A stretch of DNA of 64,000 nt, taken from contig NZ_CP011868.1 of assembly GCF_001294645.1 (NCBI RefSeq), positions 558,001 to 622,000 of the forward strand. The letters are read 5' to 3'. Origin of the DNA: Pseudonocardia sp. HH130629-09 (GTDB lineage Bacteria; Actinomycetota; Actinomycetes; Mycobacteriales; Pseudonocardiaceae). The position numbers and the translations under genes were made by a program. Under the pieces are notes generated by a model. The model worked only from the letters and a program-made list of their open reading frames with translations. It did not search any database and was not told where the DNA came from. Positions 32,491 through 41,008 of this stretch are shown in pieces. Positions within the stretch are counted from its first letter, which is position 1. Every line of letters begins with the position of its first letter.

Positions 32491-33816
32491 GTGGACGGAA
32501 CCTGGCAGACCGGCGACGAGGAGCTTCTCCTCGCGGTCGCGGCCGTCCAGGAGCGGATCAACCGCGAGTCCCACGCCCTGGTGGCGCTGGTCGCGGAGAT
32601 CGCGATCCGGGGCCTGGCCGAGGCACGGGGTTTCCGCCACACCGCGGACCTGCTGCGCACGGTGCAGAACGTGTCGCTGTCGACCGCCCGCGCCCGCGTC
32701 GACGCCACCCGGAAGCTCTCGCCGCTGTTCCTGATCACCCGTGAGCAGGTCGACGCCGAGCTCCCCGAACTGGCCGCGGCGTTCGCCGAGGGCGCAGTGA
32801 CGCCCGAGCACGTCCGCGTGATCGTCCGGGTGCTGGCTGCGCTCCCGCCGCACCTCGACGAACATCGGCCTGCGCTGGAGGCGGACCTGGTCCACCACTC
32901 CCGCGGCCTGGACCCCGACGCGGTGGAGAAGCTGGGCCGGCGCGCGATCGCGATGCTCGACCCGGACGGGCCCCGTCCCCAGGAGCCCACGCCGTCGCGC
33001 AACCGGCTCACGCTGCGCCCGCACGGTGCGGGGTTCGAGGCGCGGGGCTGGCTGGACATCGAGTCCGCGGCGCTGCTGCGGACCGCCCTGTCGCCGCTTT
33101 CCGCCCCGGCCCCTGCCGACGGGCCGGCCGGAGCGGGGCGCGACGAGCGATCGACGGCCGAGCGCATGGGCGACGGGCTGGCCGAACTGGCCCGCCGCAT
33201 GCTCGCGACCGACGGACTCGGGATCGAGAACGGGCAGCCGGTCGCGCTCACCGTGACCGTGCCGCTGGAGACCCTGACCACGGCCACCGGGACGGCGCTG
33301 CTCGGGTTCGGTGCGGGCGGACTGGCCGCGCCGGTCCCCGCGCAGGACGCACTGCGGCTGGCCTGCGACGCGAAGGTGGTGCCGGTGGTGCTCGCGGGCA
33401 CGGGGGAGCCGTTGGCGGTCGGGCGCGAACACCGGCTCGCGACCCGGGCACAGCGCCGGGCACTGGCCCAACGCGACGGCGGGTGCGCCTTCCCCGGCTG
33501 CGAGGCCCCACCCCAGTGGTGCGTGGCCCACCACGTCGTGCACTGGGCCTCGGGCGGAGCCACCGACCTGGACAATCTGGTGCTGCTGTGCGCGCACCAC
33601 CACCGCATGATCCACACGGGGGACTGGTTGGTGGTGCTCACCAGCGGGTTCCCGGTGTTCCACCCGCCGCCCTGGATACCGGGCGGCCCGCGCCGCAACC
33701 TCCTGCACCGTCCCGACCTGCTCGGCGGCGACGATCGTTACCCGCACGGCGACGACCCACCGGTGCCGCTCGAGGATCTCGCCGGCGCCGGTGCCGGCCG
33801 CGGGCCGGTGTCGTGA
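32491..33816 (+). CDS. DUF222 / HNH endonuclease signature protein
   Basis: This member of the 13E12-repeat-like family is common in many copies in actinobacteria; its cellular role is unsettled. The 441-aa product has an N-terminal DUF222 helical region (about residues 5-330) and a C-terminal HNH motif. The latter reads CAFPGCEAPPQWCVAHHVVHW, then NLVLLCAHHHRMIH, with two Cys pairs for zinc and the catalytic His. A TATAGT (32478-32483) lies 7 bases before GTG 32491, and no ribosome site is seen, so a leaderless message is likely. GTG 32482 is an alternative start. Confidence 0.88.
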   Translation: MDGTWQTGDEELLLAVAAVQERINRESHALVALVAEIAIRGLAEARGFRHTADLLRTVQNVSLSTARARVDATRKLSPLFLITREQVDAELPELAAAFAEGAVTPEHVRVIVRVLAALPPHLDEHRPALEADLVHHSRGLDPDAVEKLGRRAIAMLDPDGPRPQEPTPSRNRLTLRPHGAGFEARGWLDIESAALLRTALSPLSAPAPADGPAGAGRDERSTAERMGDGLAELARRMLATDGLGIENGQPVALTVTVPLETLTTATGTALLGFGAGGLAAPVPAQDALRLACDAKVVPVVLAGTGEPLAVGREHRLATRAQRRALAQRDGGCAFPGCEAPPQWCVAHHVVHWASGGATDLDNLVLLCAHHHRMIHTGDWLVVLTSGFPVFHPPPWIPGGPRRNLLHRPDLLGGDDRYPHGDDPPVPLEDLAGAGAGRGPVS

Positions 33817-33838
33817 TCGCCCGGGCCGGTGTGCCGGG

Positions 33839-34477
33839 TCAGGCCACCGGCCGGACCTGCGCCGCTCCCTCGACACGACGACCGATCCTGCGGGCCAGCC
33901 GGTGCGCCGGGCGCTCCGCGCCCCGGAAGAACACCTCTGCCACGACCAACGCGACCGGGACGGCGTCCAGCATCGTCAGCCACACCGGCGGCCGGCCGCC
34001 GAACAACAGCACCGTCGAGATCACCACGGCGTCGTGGGTCAGGTACAGGCTGAACGACCGGCTGCCCAGCCACTGCACCCACGGCCGCTCCAGGACGCGG
34101 AGCACCGGAGGCCGGCACAGTGCCGCGACCACCAGCAGCAGCGCACCCACGATCTGCAGCGCCCGGGCCCGGTACAGGCGGGGCAGCCGCTGTGCGTAGT
34201 AGGAGCCCCACCCGAACCCGTCCCGGGTCGCCGATCCGGTGAGCACGAAGCCGCTCAGCACGAAGAACAGCAGCACCGCCTCGGTGCCCGCCCACACCAG
34301 GTGCAGTGGGGTGTAGGCCAGCCACCAGGCGAGCGTTCCCGGTGCCGCGCGGCCCGTTCCGGCCGCCACCGCGGCCAGCGTCGGGTCGGTCATCAGGCAG
34401 TGGTTCACCACGACGACCAGGGAGGCGACGCCGCGCGGGCCGTCGAGGGCCGGCACACGGGACGGGGCAGCGATCAC
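33839..34477 (-). CDS. acyltransferase-3-like protein with internal deletion
   Basis: This is a membrane acyltransferase (OafA/NodX type) that would modify surface sugars. The N-terminus is typical: ALDGPRGVASLVVVVNHCL (with R-G where R-A is usual), FFVLSGFVLTG and YYAQRLPRLYR. It then jumps directly to ARALQIVGALLLVVAALCRPP and the terminal FSLYLTHDAVVIS, so about 150 residues with several helices of the usual 350-400 aa are missing. The reading frame is preserved. It is probably non-functional or has a changed function. It is divergent from the lipoprotein gene and lies in a region of decayed polysaccharide genes. Confidence 0.7.
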   Translation of the reverse strand: MIAAPSRVPALDGPRGVASLVVVVNHCLMTDPTLAAVAAGTGRAAPGTLAWWLAYTPLHLVWAGTEAVLLFFVLSGFVLTGSATRDGFGWGSYYAQRLPRLYRARALQIVGALLLVVAALCRPPVLRVLERPWVQWLGSRSFSLYLTHDAVVISTVLLFGGRPPVWLTMLDAVPVALVVAEVFFRGAERPAHRLARRIGRRVEGAAQVRPVA

Positions 34478-34602
34478 GGGAATGGCCTCGGCGACGGCCG
34501 GTGATCGTTACCGGCGACGCGGGTCACAGGTCGTCCTCACGGCCGGGTGGTTTTGCCGCCACGGCCCAGCGCGATCGGACGAACCGGAGAACGGTGTCGC
34601 AC

Positions 34603-35172
34603 ATGACCACTCACCGCGCACCACTGCTGATCGGACTGCTGTCGGCCGGCCTGCTCGTCGCCGGGTGCGGCGGCGCGGCCGAGCCAGCGAACCAGGCGCC
34701 GGCGGCGCTGTCGTCCCCGCCCACCACCGCGGCGCAGCAGCCCACCGGGGAAGCCGGTCAGGTCGCCCGCTGCACCAGCCAGAGCCTCGAGGCGTCGGTC
34801 GGCACCACCCTCGGCAACGACCAGAAGGACACGACCATCGTCTGGCGCAACACCTCGGCCGCGCCCTGCACCATGACCGGCTTCGGCGGCGTCGACCTGC
34901 GCGGACCGGACGACCCGCAGTGGGGGCCGTCCTACTCGCTGCCGCGCGCGGCGGAGGAGCCGACCACGCTCGTCGTGAAGCCGGGCGGCACCGCGCACAC
35001 CGTCATCACCTGGCTGCCCGGGGACAACTGGACGCCGACCGAGATCGTCGTGACCGCGCCGGACGAGACCACGTCGACGACGCTGACGTGGGACCAGGGG
35101 CCGGTGCTCCGCCAGGACGGTGCGACCCGCCCCGGCACCTACATCCACCCGGTGGCGCCCGGCTCGGTGTGA
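34603..35172 (+). CDS. secreted lipoprotein, DUF4232-like
   Basis: This is a predicted cell-envelope lipoprotein of 189 aa. The signal peptide ends in a lipobox LLVAGC, so the mature protein is anchored at Cys 22 or so. A Pro/Ala/Thr-rich linker follows. A beta-rich domain with two cysteines then appears (VARCTSQSLEASVG, and SAAPCTMTGFGGVDL), the pattern of actinobacterial DUF4232 proteins of unknown function. The GTG at 34594, three codons upstream, is an alternative start nearer to GGAGA. It stands alone. Confidence 0.82.
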   Translation: MTTHRAPLLIGLLSAGLLVAGCGGAAEPANQAPAALSSPPTTAAQQPTGEAGQVARCTSQSLEASVGTTLGNDQKDTTIVWRNTSAAPCTMTGFGGVDLRGPDDPQWGPSYSLPRAAEEPTTLVVKPGGTAHTVITWLPGDNWTPTEIVVTAPDETTSTTLTWDQGPVLRQDGATRPGTYIHPVAPGSV

Positions 35173-35229
35173 CCGGGGCGTCGCCACCCTGCGGTTAACG
35201 AAGCCACGGTCGTGACGTACAAGAGGGGC

Positions 35230-35802
35230 ATGGACATCCATCCGACCCCGCTCCCCGGATCGGCTCTCATCGACCTGAGGCGACTCGAGGACGACCGTGG
35301 CTTCTTCGCGCGTTCCTTCTGCGAGCAGGAGTTCACCGACGCCGGGCTCGACCCGACGATCACCCAGTGCAACCTCTCGTACAACCACGAGGCGGGCACC
35401 CTGCGCGGCTTCCACTACCAGCTGGAGCCCAACGCCGAGGTCAAGGTCATCCGCTGCGTCCGCGGCGCGATCTACGACGTGATCGTGGACCTGCGCCCCG
35501 ATTCCGACACCTATCTGCAGTGGTTCGGCGCCGAGCTGTCCCAGGACAACTACCGGGCGATGTACGTGCCGCGGAACTTCGCGCACGGCTACCTCACCCT
35601 CACCCCGGACGCGACGACGATCTACCAGGTCTCGACGCCCTACACCCCCGGTGCGGAGCGCGGCCTGCGCTGGAACGACCCGGCGCTCGACGTCGCGTGG
35701 CCGCACTCGGTCGACCACGTCTCGGACAAGGACGCGAACTGGCCCCTGCTGGCCGACAACGCCGACTTCCCGTCGGTCGCCACCGGGGCGGCGGGCCGCT
35801 GA
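35230..35802 (+). CDS. RmlC-like dTDP-sugar 3,5-epimerase family protein
   Basis: This cupin-fold sugar epimerase of 190 aa is related to RmlC. Family residues seen are DDRGFFARSFCEQEF, the active-site His in GTLRGFHYQ, RCVRGAIYDVIVDLR, and FAHGYLTL. It lies 20-odd percent away from the separate rmlC at 41968, so it probably acts on a different nucleotide sugar. The ATG follows GAGGGG. It overlaps the next gene by one base (TGATG), forming a two-gene unit with a SAF-domain oxidoreductase. Confidence 0.85.
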   Translation: MDIHPTPLPGSALIDLRRLEDDRGFFARSFCEQEFTDAGLDPTITQCNLSYNHEAGTLRGFHYQLEPNAEVKVIRCVRGAIYDVIVDLRPDSDTYLQWFGAELSQDNYRAMYVPRNFAHGYLTLTPDATTIYQVSTPYTPGAERGLRWNDPALDVAWPHSVDHVSDKDANWPLLADNADFPSVATGAAGR

Positions 35803-37085
35803 TGCTGATCCTCGACACCGCGCTCGCCAAGCGTGCCGCAGAGAACCGGCCCATCCGGGTCGGCCTGGTCGGCGCGGGGTTCATGGGCCGTGGCCTGGTC
35901 AACCAGATCGTGAACTCCACCCCCGGGATGGACGTCGTCGCGATCGCCAACCGCACCGTCGCCACCGGGGTGCGTGCCTACACCGAGGCCGGGCTGGAGC
36001 CGGTCGAGGTGTCGAGCACCGCGCAGGTCGAGGCGATGATCGCGAAGGGCGTCCCGGCGGTGCTGGGCGACGCGTTCGCGCTGCTCGCGGCGGAGAACAT
36101 CGACGTGCTCGTCGACGTCACCGGCGCGGTCGAGTTCGGCGCGCGGGTCACCGTCGCCGCCATCGAGCGCGGGCTGCCCGTCGTCACGATGAACGCCGAG
36201 CTCGACGGCACCGTCGGCCCGCTGCTCGCGCACCGCGCCCGCGCCGCCGGGGTCGTCCTGACCGGCGCCGACGGCGACCAGCCCGGCGTCCAGGCCAACC
36301 TGCTGCGCTTTGTGAAGGGCATCGGGGTCACCCCGCTCGTCGCCGGCAACATCAAGGGCCTGCAGGACGAGTACCGCACCCCCACCACGCAGCAGGCGTT
36401 CGCCCAGAAGTGGGGACAGGACCCCTACATGGTCACCAGCTTCGCCGACGGCACCAAGGTGTCGTTCGAGCAGGCGATCGTGGCCAACGCGTTCGGCTTC
36501 ACCGTCGGGAAGCGCGGCATGTACGGGCGCGACCACGCCGGGCACGTCGACGAGCTGACGCAGGCCTACGACGTCGACGAGCTGCGCGAGCTCGGCGGGG
36601 TCGTGGACTACGTGGTCGGCGCCAAGCCGGGCCCCGGCATCTACGTTCTCGGCACCCACGACGACCCGAAGCAGCGCCACTACCTGAACCTGTACAAGCT
36701 CGGCGAGGGCCCGCTGTACAGCTTCTACACGCCCTACCACCTGTGCCACTTCGAGGTCCCGAACACGATCGTGCGGGCCGTGGACTTCGCCGACGCCGCG
36801 CTGAGCCCGCCCGCCGGGCAGCGGGTCGACGTCGTCGCCACCGCCAAGCAGGACCTGCGGGCCGGGCACACCCTCGACGGGCTGGGCGGCTACGACACCT
36901 ACGGCGTCGCCGAGGCCTCCCCGGTCGCGCGGTCGGAGCGGCTGCTCCCGATGGGGGTGGCGGAGGGGTGCACGCTCAACCGCGACGTCGCCAGGGACGC
37001 CGTACTCACCTACGACGACGTGACCCTGCCCCCGGGCCGGCTCGTCGACGCGCTGCGCGAGGAGCAGGAGAAGCTCTTCGCCTGA
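35802..37085 (+). CDS. NAD(P)-dependent oxidoreductase with SAF domain
   Basis: This is a homoserine-dehydrogenase-like Rossmann protein of 427 aa. It has VGLVGAGFMGRGLVNQIV near residue 20, a catalytic-like central domain (ADGDQPGVQANLLRFVKGIGV; KGLQDEYRTPTTQQAFAQKW) and a C-terminal SAF-like segment (TAKQDLRAGHTLDGLGGYDTYG). Such proteins are found paired with RmlC-like epimerases in surface polysaccharide loci, where they are thought to make an unusual sugar; the reaction is not known to me. It is translationally coupled to the upstream gene. Confidence 0.75.
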   Translation: MLILDTALAKRAAENRPIRVGLVGAGFMGRGLVNQIVNSTPGMDVVAIANRTVATGVRAYTEAGLEPVEVSSTAQVEAMIAKGVPAVLGDAFALLAAENIDVLVDVTGAVEFGARVTVAAIERGLPVVTMNAELDGTVGPLLAHRARAAGVVLTGADGDQPGVQANLLRFVKGIGVTPLVAGNIKGLQDEYRTPTTQQAFAQKWGQDPYMVTSFADGTKVSFEQAIVANAFGFTVGKRGMYGRDHAGHVDELTQAYDVDELRELGGVVDYVVGAKPGPGIYVLGTHDDPKQRHYLNLYKLGEGPLYSFYTPYHLCHFEVPNTIVRAVDFADAALSPPAGQRVDVVATAKQDLRAGHTLDGLGGYDTYGVAEASPVARSERLLPMGVAEGCTLNRDVARDAVLTYDDVTLPPGRLVDALREEQEKLFA

Positions 37086-37167
37086 GCGACTCATCAGTTT
37101 TGCGTAACGCCGGCCCGCCCGAATGCGACAGGTGATCGAACGATCATCCTGCGTGAGGAGGCGACGG

Positions 37168-37644
37168 GTGCCGTTGCGCCGCTTCGACCGGACGTCCTGG
37201 CCCGAGCACGGCCCGCACCGCGAGCTCCTGGACCTGCTCGACGCCGTCCACGACCGGAACGGCCGCCGGTCCGAGCGCGACATCGCGCGCAGGCTGCGGA
37301 CTCCGGTGGCGCGGGTCCGCGGCATCGTCCGCGGGCGGATCCTGCCCGACGACGAGGCCGCGACCCGCGCGCTGCTCGCCGCGCTGGCCGGGGACGGGGG
37401 AGTCGATCCCGCCACGGCCGACCGGGCCGCGGCGCTGACCGCGGCCGCGCGCCGGGAGCACGACGGCGTCGCCCCGTGGCCGGCCGCCCGCCGGACGGGC
37501 GAGCCGGTGTGGCCGGACCCGGGACCCGCCACGTCGCCGGGTCCCACGACCGTGCGCCGCCGGACGACGGTCGCCGCGGTCCTGGTCGTGCTCACCGCCG
37601 CGGTCGCCATGGCCGTCGTGCTCTCGGATTACCTGCCGCTCTGA
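37168..37644 (+). CDS. hypothetical membrane-anchored protein
   Basis: I do not recognise this 158-aa protein. It begins with an Arg-rich, helix-turn-helix-like stretch (HRELLDLLDAVHDRN, then ERDIARRLRTPVARVRGIVRG). A Pro-rich linker follows, ending in one C-terminal transmembrane segment (VAAVLVVLTAAVAMAVVL, about residues 135-155). This layout recalls membrane-tethered DNA-binding or anti-sigma-like proteins. GTG 37168 was chosen for the GGAGG 7 bases upstream. It is convergent with the damaged sugar transferase. Confidence 0.6.
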   Translation: MPLRRFDRTSWPEHGPHRELLDLLDAVHDRNGRRSERDIARRLRTPVARVRGIVRGRILPDDEAATRALLAALAGDGGVDPATADRAAALTAAARREHDGVAPWPAARRTGEPVWPDPGPATSPGPTTVRRRTTVAAVLVVLTAAVAMAVVLSDYLPL

Positions 37645-37666
37645 GCCGCCGGTTCCCGGCCACCGC

Positions 37667-38850
37667 TCAGTGCCGGCCGCGCCGGACCAGCTCCCGCGCC
37701 GTGCGCACGACGATCTGGGCGTCGAGCCACAGCGACCAGTTCGCGATGTAGTAGTTGTCGTGCCGGACCCGGTCGGCGATCGAGGTGTCACCGCGCAGCC
37801 CGGAGATCTGGGCGAGCCCGGTGAGTCCGACCGGGACGCGGTGGCGGGCGGTGTGGCGCTCGTGCTCGGTGGCGAAGCGCTCGACGAACGACGGCCGCTC
37901 CGGACGCGGACCGACCAGGCTCATGTCGCCGCGCAGGATGTTCCAGAGCTGGGGCAGCTCGTCGAACGAGGTGCGGCGGATGAACCTGCCGACCGGGCCG
38001 ACCCGGGAGTCGCTCGCGATGGACCACTGTGTCTGCTGCTCGCGCTCGTCGACCGGCCGCATGCTGCGGAACTTGAGGACGGTGAAGGGCTTGTTGCCCA
38101 GCCCGATGCGTTCCTGGCGGAAGATGACCGGCCGCCCGCTCTCGACGAGCACCGCGACCGCGACCGCCAGCAGCAGTGGCGAGGTCAGCACCAGCGCCGA
38201 TGCGGACACCACGATGTCGGCGAGGCGCTCGAGCCGCCAGGAGAGCCGGTTCATCGGGTCCGCGGGCAGCCGGAGCAGCGGGATGCTGCGCAGCCGTTCG
38301 ACGCCGGAGTGGTCGTGCACCAGCTCCGAGAGCCAGGGGAGGAGCAGGACGTCGAGTCCGTCGCGACGGGCCTCGATCGCGGCGTCGAGGACGGCGGCGT
38401 CGTCGACGGTGTGGCAGGCGAACACGACGACGCACCACGGCGCGCAGGACCAGGGCGAGCAGGGTGGCGAGCAGCACGACCCGGACCGGTCCGGCGACGT
38501 CGATGCGGGTGTCCAGCTCTGCTGCACGGCCATCGCCCCGGCCAGCAGGAGGCCCATCGTCACGACGAGGGCGGCCAGCTCACGGGCAGGTCGTCGAACC
38601 AGGACAGCCGCAGCCGGGAACGGTGCAGGCGGGCCGCCGAGCGCACCCCCAGCAGCAGGGACGCGGCGACGACTCCGCTGCCGCCGGTCTGCGCGACCAC
38701 GAGTACGGCGATCCCGACGGCCACCACGTCGGTCAGCACCAGCGCGGTCCGGACGAGGCAGACCCGCGCGGACAGCCTGCGCACCGGCGCCGGCGCGGCA
38801 GAGGAGTCGGCGCTCCCGGGTCGACGGGTCTGCATCGATCCGGAGCTCAT
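37667..38850 (-). pseudogene. polyprenyl glycosylphosphotransferase, broken
   Basis: This is an exopolysaccharide sugar transferase. The C-terminal catalytic half is intact: FRQERIGLGNKPFTVLKFRSM, SFDELPQLWNILRGDMSLVGPRPERP, VPVGLTGLAQISGLRGD, YYIANWSLWLD. The N-terminal membrane half starts at ATG 38850 (MSSGSMQTRR) but shifts frame near 38585 (one C missing) and again near 38510. Between LVLRAVVRRR and VVFACHTVDD most of the CoA-binding-like domain, about 100-150 residues, is absent. Length is about 390 codons instead of about 480. With the similar lesion at 30.6 kb, both priming transferases here are dead. Confidence 0.75.
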
Positions 38851-39205
38851 GGCCGGCCGGCCCTTCGGAAGGTGCTCTGCGACAACGAGAACCACACCGC
38901 GGACCGCGTGTTCGTGCGACGGAGCGTAGCGGAGGGTGGTGCCAGCGTTGTCACGATGAGTAACCATCAATCGCAGAGACGGGCCGAGCTGCGGGCACGG
39001 CATTAGTCCGTTCGGAGGTGTCCTTGGGATCTTGCCGTACGATCTGCACGCTCGTCACGCACGTTCCGTACGTTACGTCGGCGAACGTGGGACATGCATC
39101 ACTCCTTTGCTTTGCTTCTCTTTCGAGGAGAACGCACAGTGTCATGAGGGAGTGTGTCGCGCCGGCGTGACTGCCGCAGCCATTCGGTAACGGAGAGTCA
39201 CTGAT
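38851..39205. other. intergenic region, no gene seen
   Basis: 355 bases between the broken sugar transferase and rmlA. It is less GC-rich than the neighbours, with short repeats around ACGTTCCGTACGTTACGTCGG (39058-39078) and a purine/pyrimidine stretch near 39105-39130. It may hold promoters but no consensus pair stood out. Confidence 0.4.
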
Positions 39206-40093
39206 CTACGACCTGAACTGATCCGCGACGGCCATGACGTACTCGCCGTAGCCCGAGCCCGCCTGCCGTGCCCCCAGGGCGTGGCAGGCGTCGGCGTCGA
39301 TGAAGCCCATCCGCAGGGCGACCTCCTCGACGCAGGCGATCCGGATGCCCTGGCGGTTCTCCAGGACGCGGACGTACTGGCCGGCCTCCATCAGCGACTC
39401 GTGGGTGCCGGTGTCGAGCCAGGCGAAGCCGCGTCCGAGGTCCTGCAGGCGGGCACGGCCCTGTTCGAGGTAGGCGCGGTTGACGTCGGTGATCTCGAGC
39501 TCGCCGCGGGCCGACGGGGTGATGCGCGCGGCGATGTCGACGACGCGGTCGTCGTAGAAGTAGAGGCCGGTGATCGCGCGGTCCGAGCGGGGGTGCTCGG
39601 GCTTCTCCTCGATCGAGAGCAGGGTGCCGTCGTGGGCGGCCTCACCGACGCCGTAGCGCTGCGGGTCGCGGACGGGGTAGCCGAACAGCACGCAGCCGGT
39701 GTCGCCGGAGGTGACCTCGGCGGCGCGGCGGCGCAGCAGGTCGCCGAACCCGGCACCGTGGAAGATGTTGTCGCCCAGCACCAGCGCCGACGGCCCGCCG
39801 CGGACGTGGTCGGCGCCGACGACGAACGCCTCGGCCAGGCCGTTGGGGTGCTCCTGGGCGGCGTAGGTGATCTCGAGGCCGAGCCGGCTGCCGTCGCCGA
39901 GCAGACGCCGGAAGCCGGGCAGGTCGTGCGGGGTGGAGATGAGCAGGATTTCCCGGATCCCGGCCAGCATCAGCGTGGTCAGCGGGTGGTAGATCATCGG
40001 CTTGTCGTAGACCGGCAGCAGCTGCTTGGACACCGCCGCGGTCAGCGGGAACAGCCGGCTCCCGGTGCCGCCGGCCAGCACGATGCCCTTCAC
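39206..40093 (-). CDS. rmlA: glucose-1-phosphate thymidylyltransferase
   Basis: RmlA (295 aa) joins dTTP and glucose 1-phosphate to dTDP-glucose, the first step to dTDP-L-rhamnose, which links arabinogalactan to peptidoglycan in mycolata and feeds other glycans. Seen are the nucleotide-binding GIVLAGGTGSRLFPLT, SKQLLPVYDKPMIYHPL, AQEHPNGLAEAF, LVLGDNIFHG and EEKPEHPRS. The GTG start (40093) overlaps the rmlD stop (GTGA), so rmlD and rmlA form one unit. The 80-residue-longer upstream frames are shadows of rmlD. Confidence 0.96.
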   Translation of the reverse strand: MKGIVLAGGTGSRLFPLTAAVSKQLLPVYDKPMIYHPLTTLMLAGIREILLISTPHDLPGFRRLLGDGSRLGLEITYAAQEHPNGLAEAFVVGADHVRGGPSALVLGDNIFHGAGFGDLLRRRAAEVTSGDTGCVLFGYPVRDPQRYGVGEAAHDGTLLSIEEKPEHPRSDRAITGLYFYDDRVVDIAARITPSARGELEITDVNRAYLEQGRARLQDLGRGFAWLDTGTHESLMEAGQYVRVLENRQGIRIACVEEVALRMGFIDADACHALGARQAGSGYGEYVMAVADQFRS

Positions 40094-40935
40094 CGCGGGG
40101 CCCGGGCGAGGACCTGGTCCAGCCCGTCGCGCCAGGCGGGCATCGCGACACCGGCCCGGGTCGCGCGGGAGAGGTCGAGCACCGAGTTCGCCGGGCGGCG
40201 GGCCACGTGCGGCTTGTCCGCGGCGTACTCGCTGCTCGACACCGGGCGGACGTCGCCGGGGTCGCGGCCGCAGCGGGCGAACACCTCGCGGGCCAGCTGG
40301 TACCAGCTGACCGGCTCGCCGTCGCCGGTGGCGTGGAACGTGCCGTGCTGCCCGGACCCGGCCAGCACGAGCAGCGCCGTGGCCAGGTCCGGCGCGAACG
40401 TCGGCCGCCCCACCTGGTCGTCGACGACGGCGGGGCGGACCCCGTCGCGGGCCAGCCGCGCCATGGTCGCGACGAAGTCGCCGCCGTCGCCGACGACCCA
40501 GCTGGTGCGCACGATCACGTGCCGATCCGGCAGCGCCGCCCGCACCGCCAGCTCCCCGGCGGCCTTCGACGCGCCGTACACCCCGAGCGGGGACAGCGGG
40601 GCGTCCTCCGGCACCGGGCCGGGCGCGGTGCCGTCGAAGACGTACTCGGTGGAGACGTGGACCAGCAGGAAGCCGTGCTCCCGGGCCGCCGCGGCGAGGT
40701 GCGCGGGGCCCGCCGCGTTGGCCCGCCACGCGCCGGCCGGCTCGGTCTCGGCGCGGTCGACGGCGGTGTAGGCGGCCGCGTTGAACACCACGTCGACGCC
40801 GGTGAAGTCGTGCGCGGCGACGGCGTCGGAGTCGCCGATGTCCAGCGCCGCACGGTCGAGTGCCACCGCATCGGGCCGGGCGGCGACCAGCGCCCGCCCG
40901 AGCTGCCCGTTCGCCCCCAGCACACACGCGTGCAC
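40090..40935 (-). CDS. rmlD: dTDP-4-dehydrorhamnose reductase
   Basis: RmlD (281 aa) carries out the last step, reducing dTDP-4-keto-L-rhamnose to dTDP-L-rhamnose with NAD(P)H. Motifs are VLGANGQLGRAL (Rossmann), FNAAAYTAVDRAE, the catalytic VSTEYVFDG and YGASKAAGE, and RTSWVVG. The GTG at 40935 has GGAGG upstream; the frame stays open further but without conserved sequence. It is divergent from rmlB with 73 bases between. Confidence 0.95.
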   Translation of the reverse strand: MHACVLGANGQLGRALVAARPDAVALDRAALDIGDSDAVAAHDFTGVDVVFNAAAYTAVDRAETEPAGAWRANAAGPAHLAAAAREHGFLLVHVSTEYVFDGTAPGPVPEDAPLSPLGVYGASKAAGELAVRAALPDRHVIVRTSWVVGDGGDFVATMARLARDGVRPAVVDDQVGRPTFAPDLATALLVLAGSGQHGTFHATGDGEPVSWYQLAREVFARCGRDPGDVRPVSSSEYAADKPHVARRPANSVLDLSRATRAGVAMPAWRDGLDQVLARAPR

Positions 40936-41008
40936 TCGCCCACCTCCGGATATCGTCGCGACCGACTCTGACACGCTGGTGGGGGCGGACAGTGAGCGGG
41001 GAGGGCAC

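Noticed and set aside
38851-39205. Possible small gene upstream of the broken sugar transferase
   Set aside because: The open frames here are out-of-frame extensions of that gene without conserved sequence.
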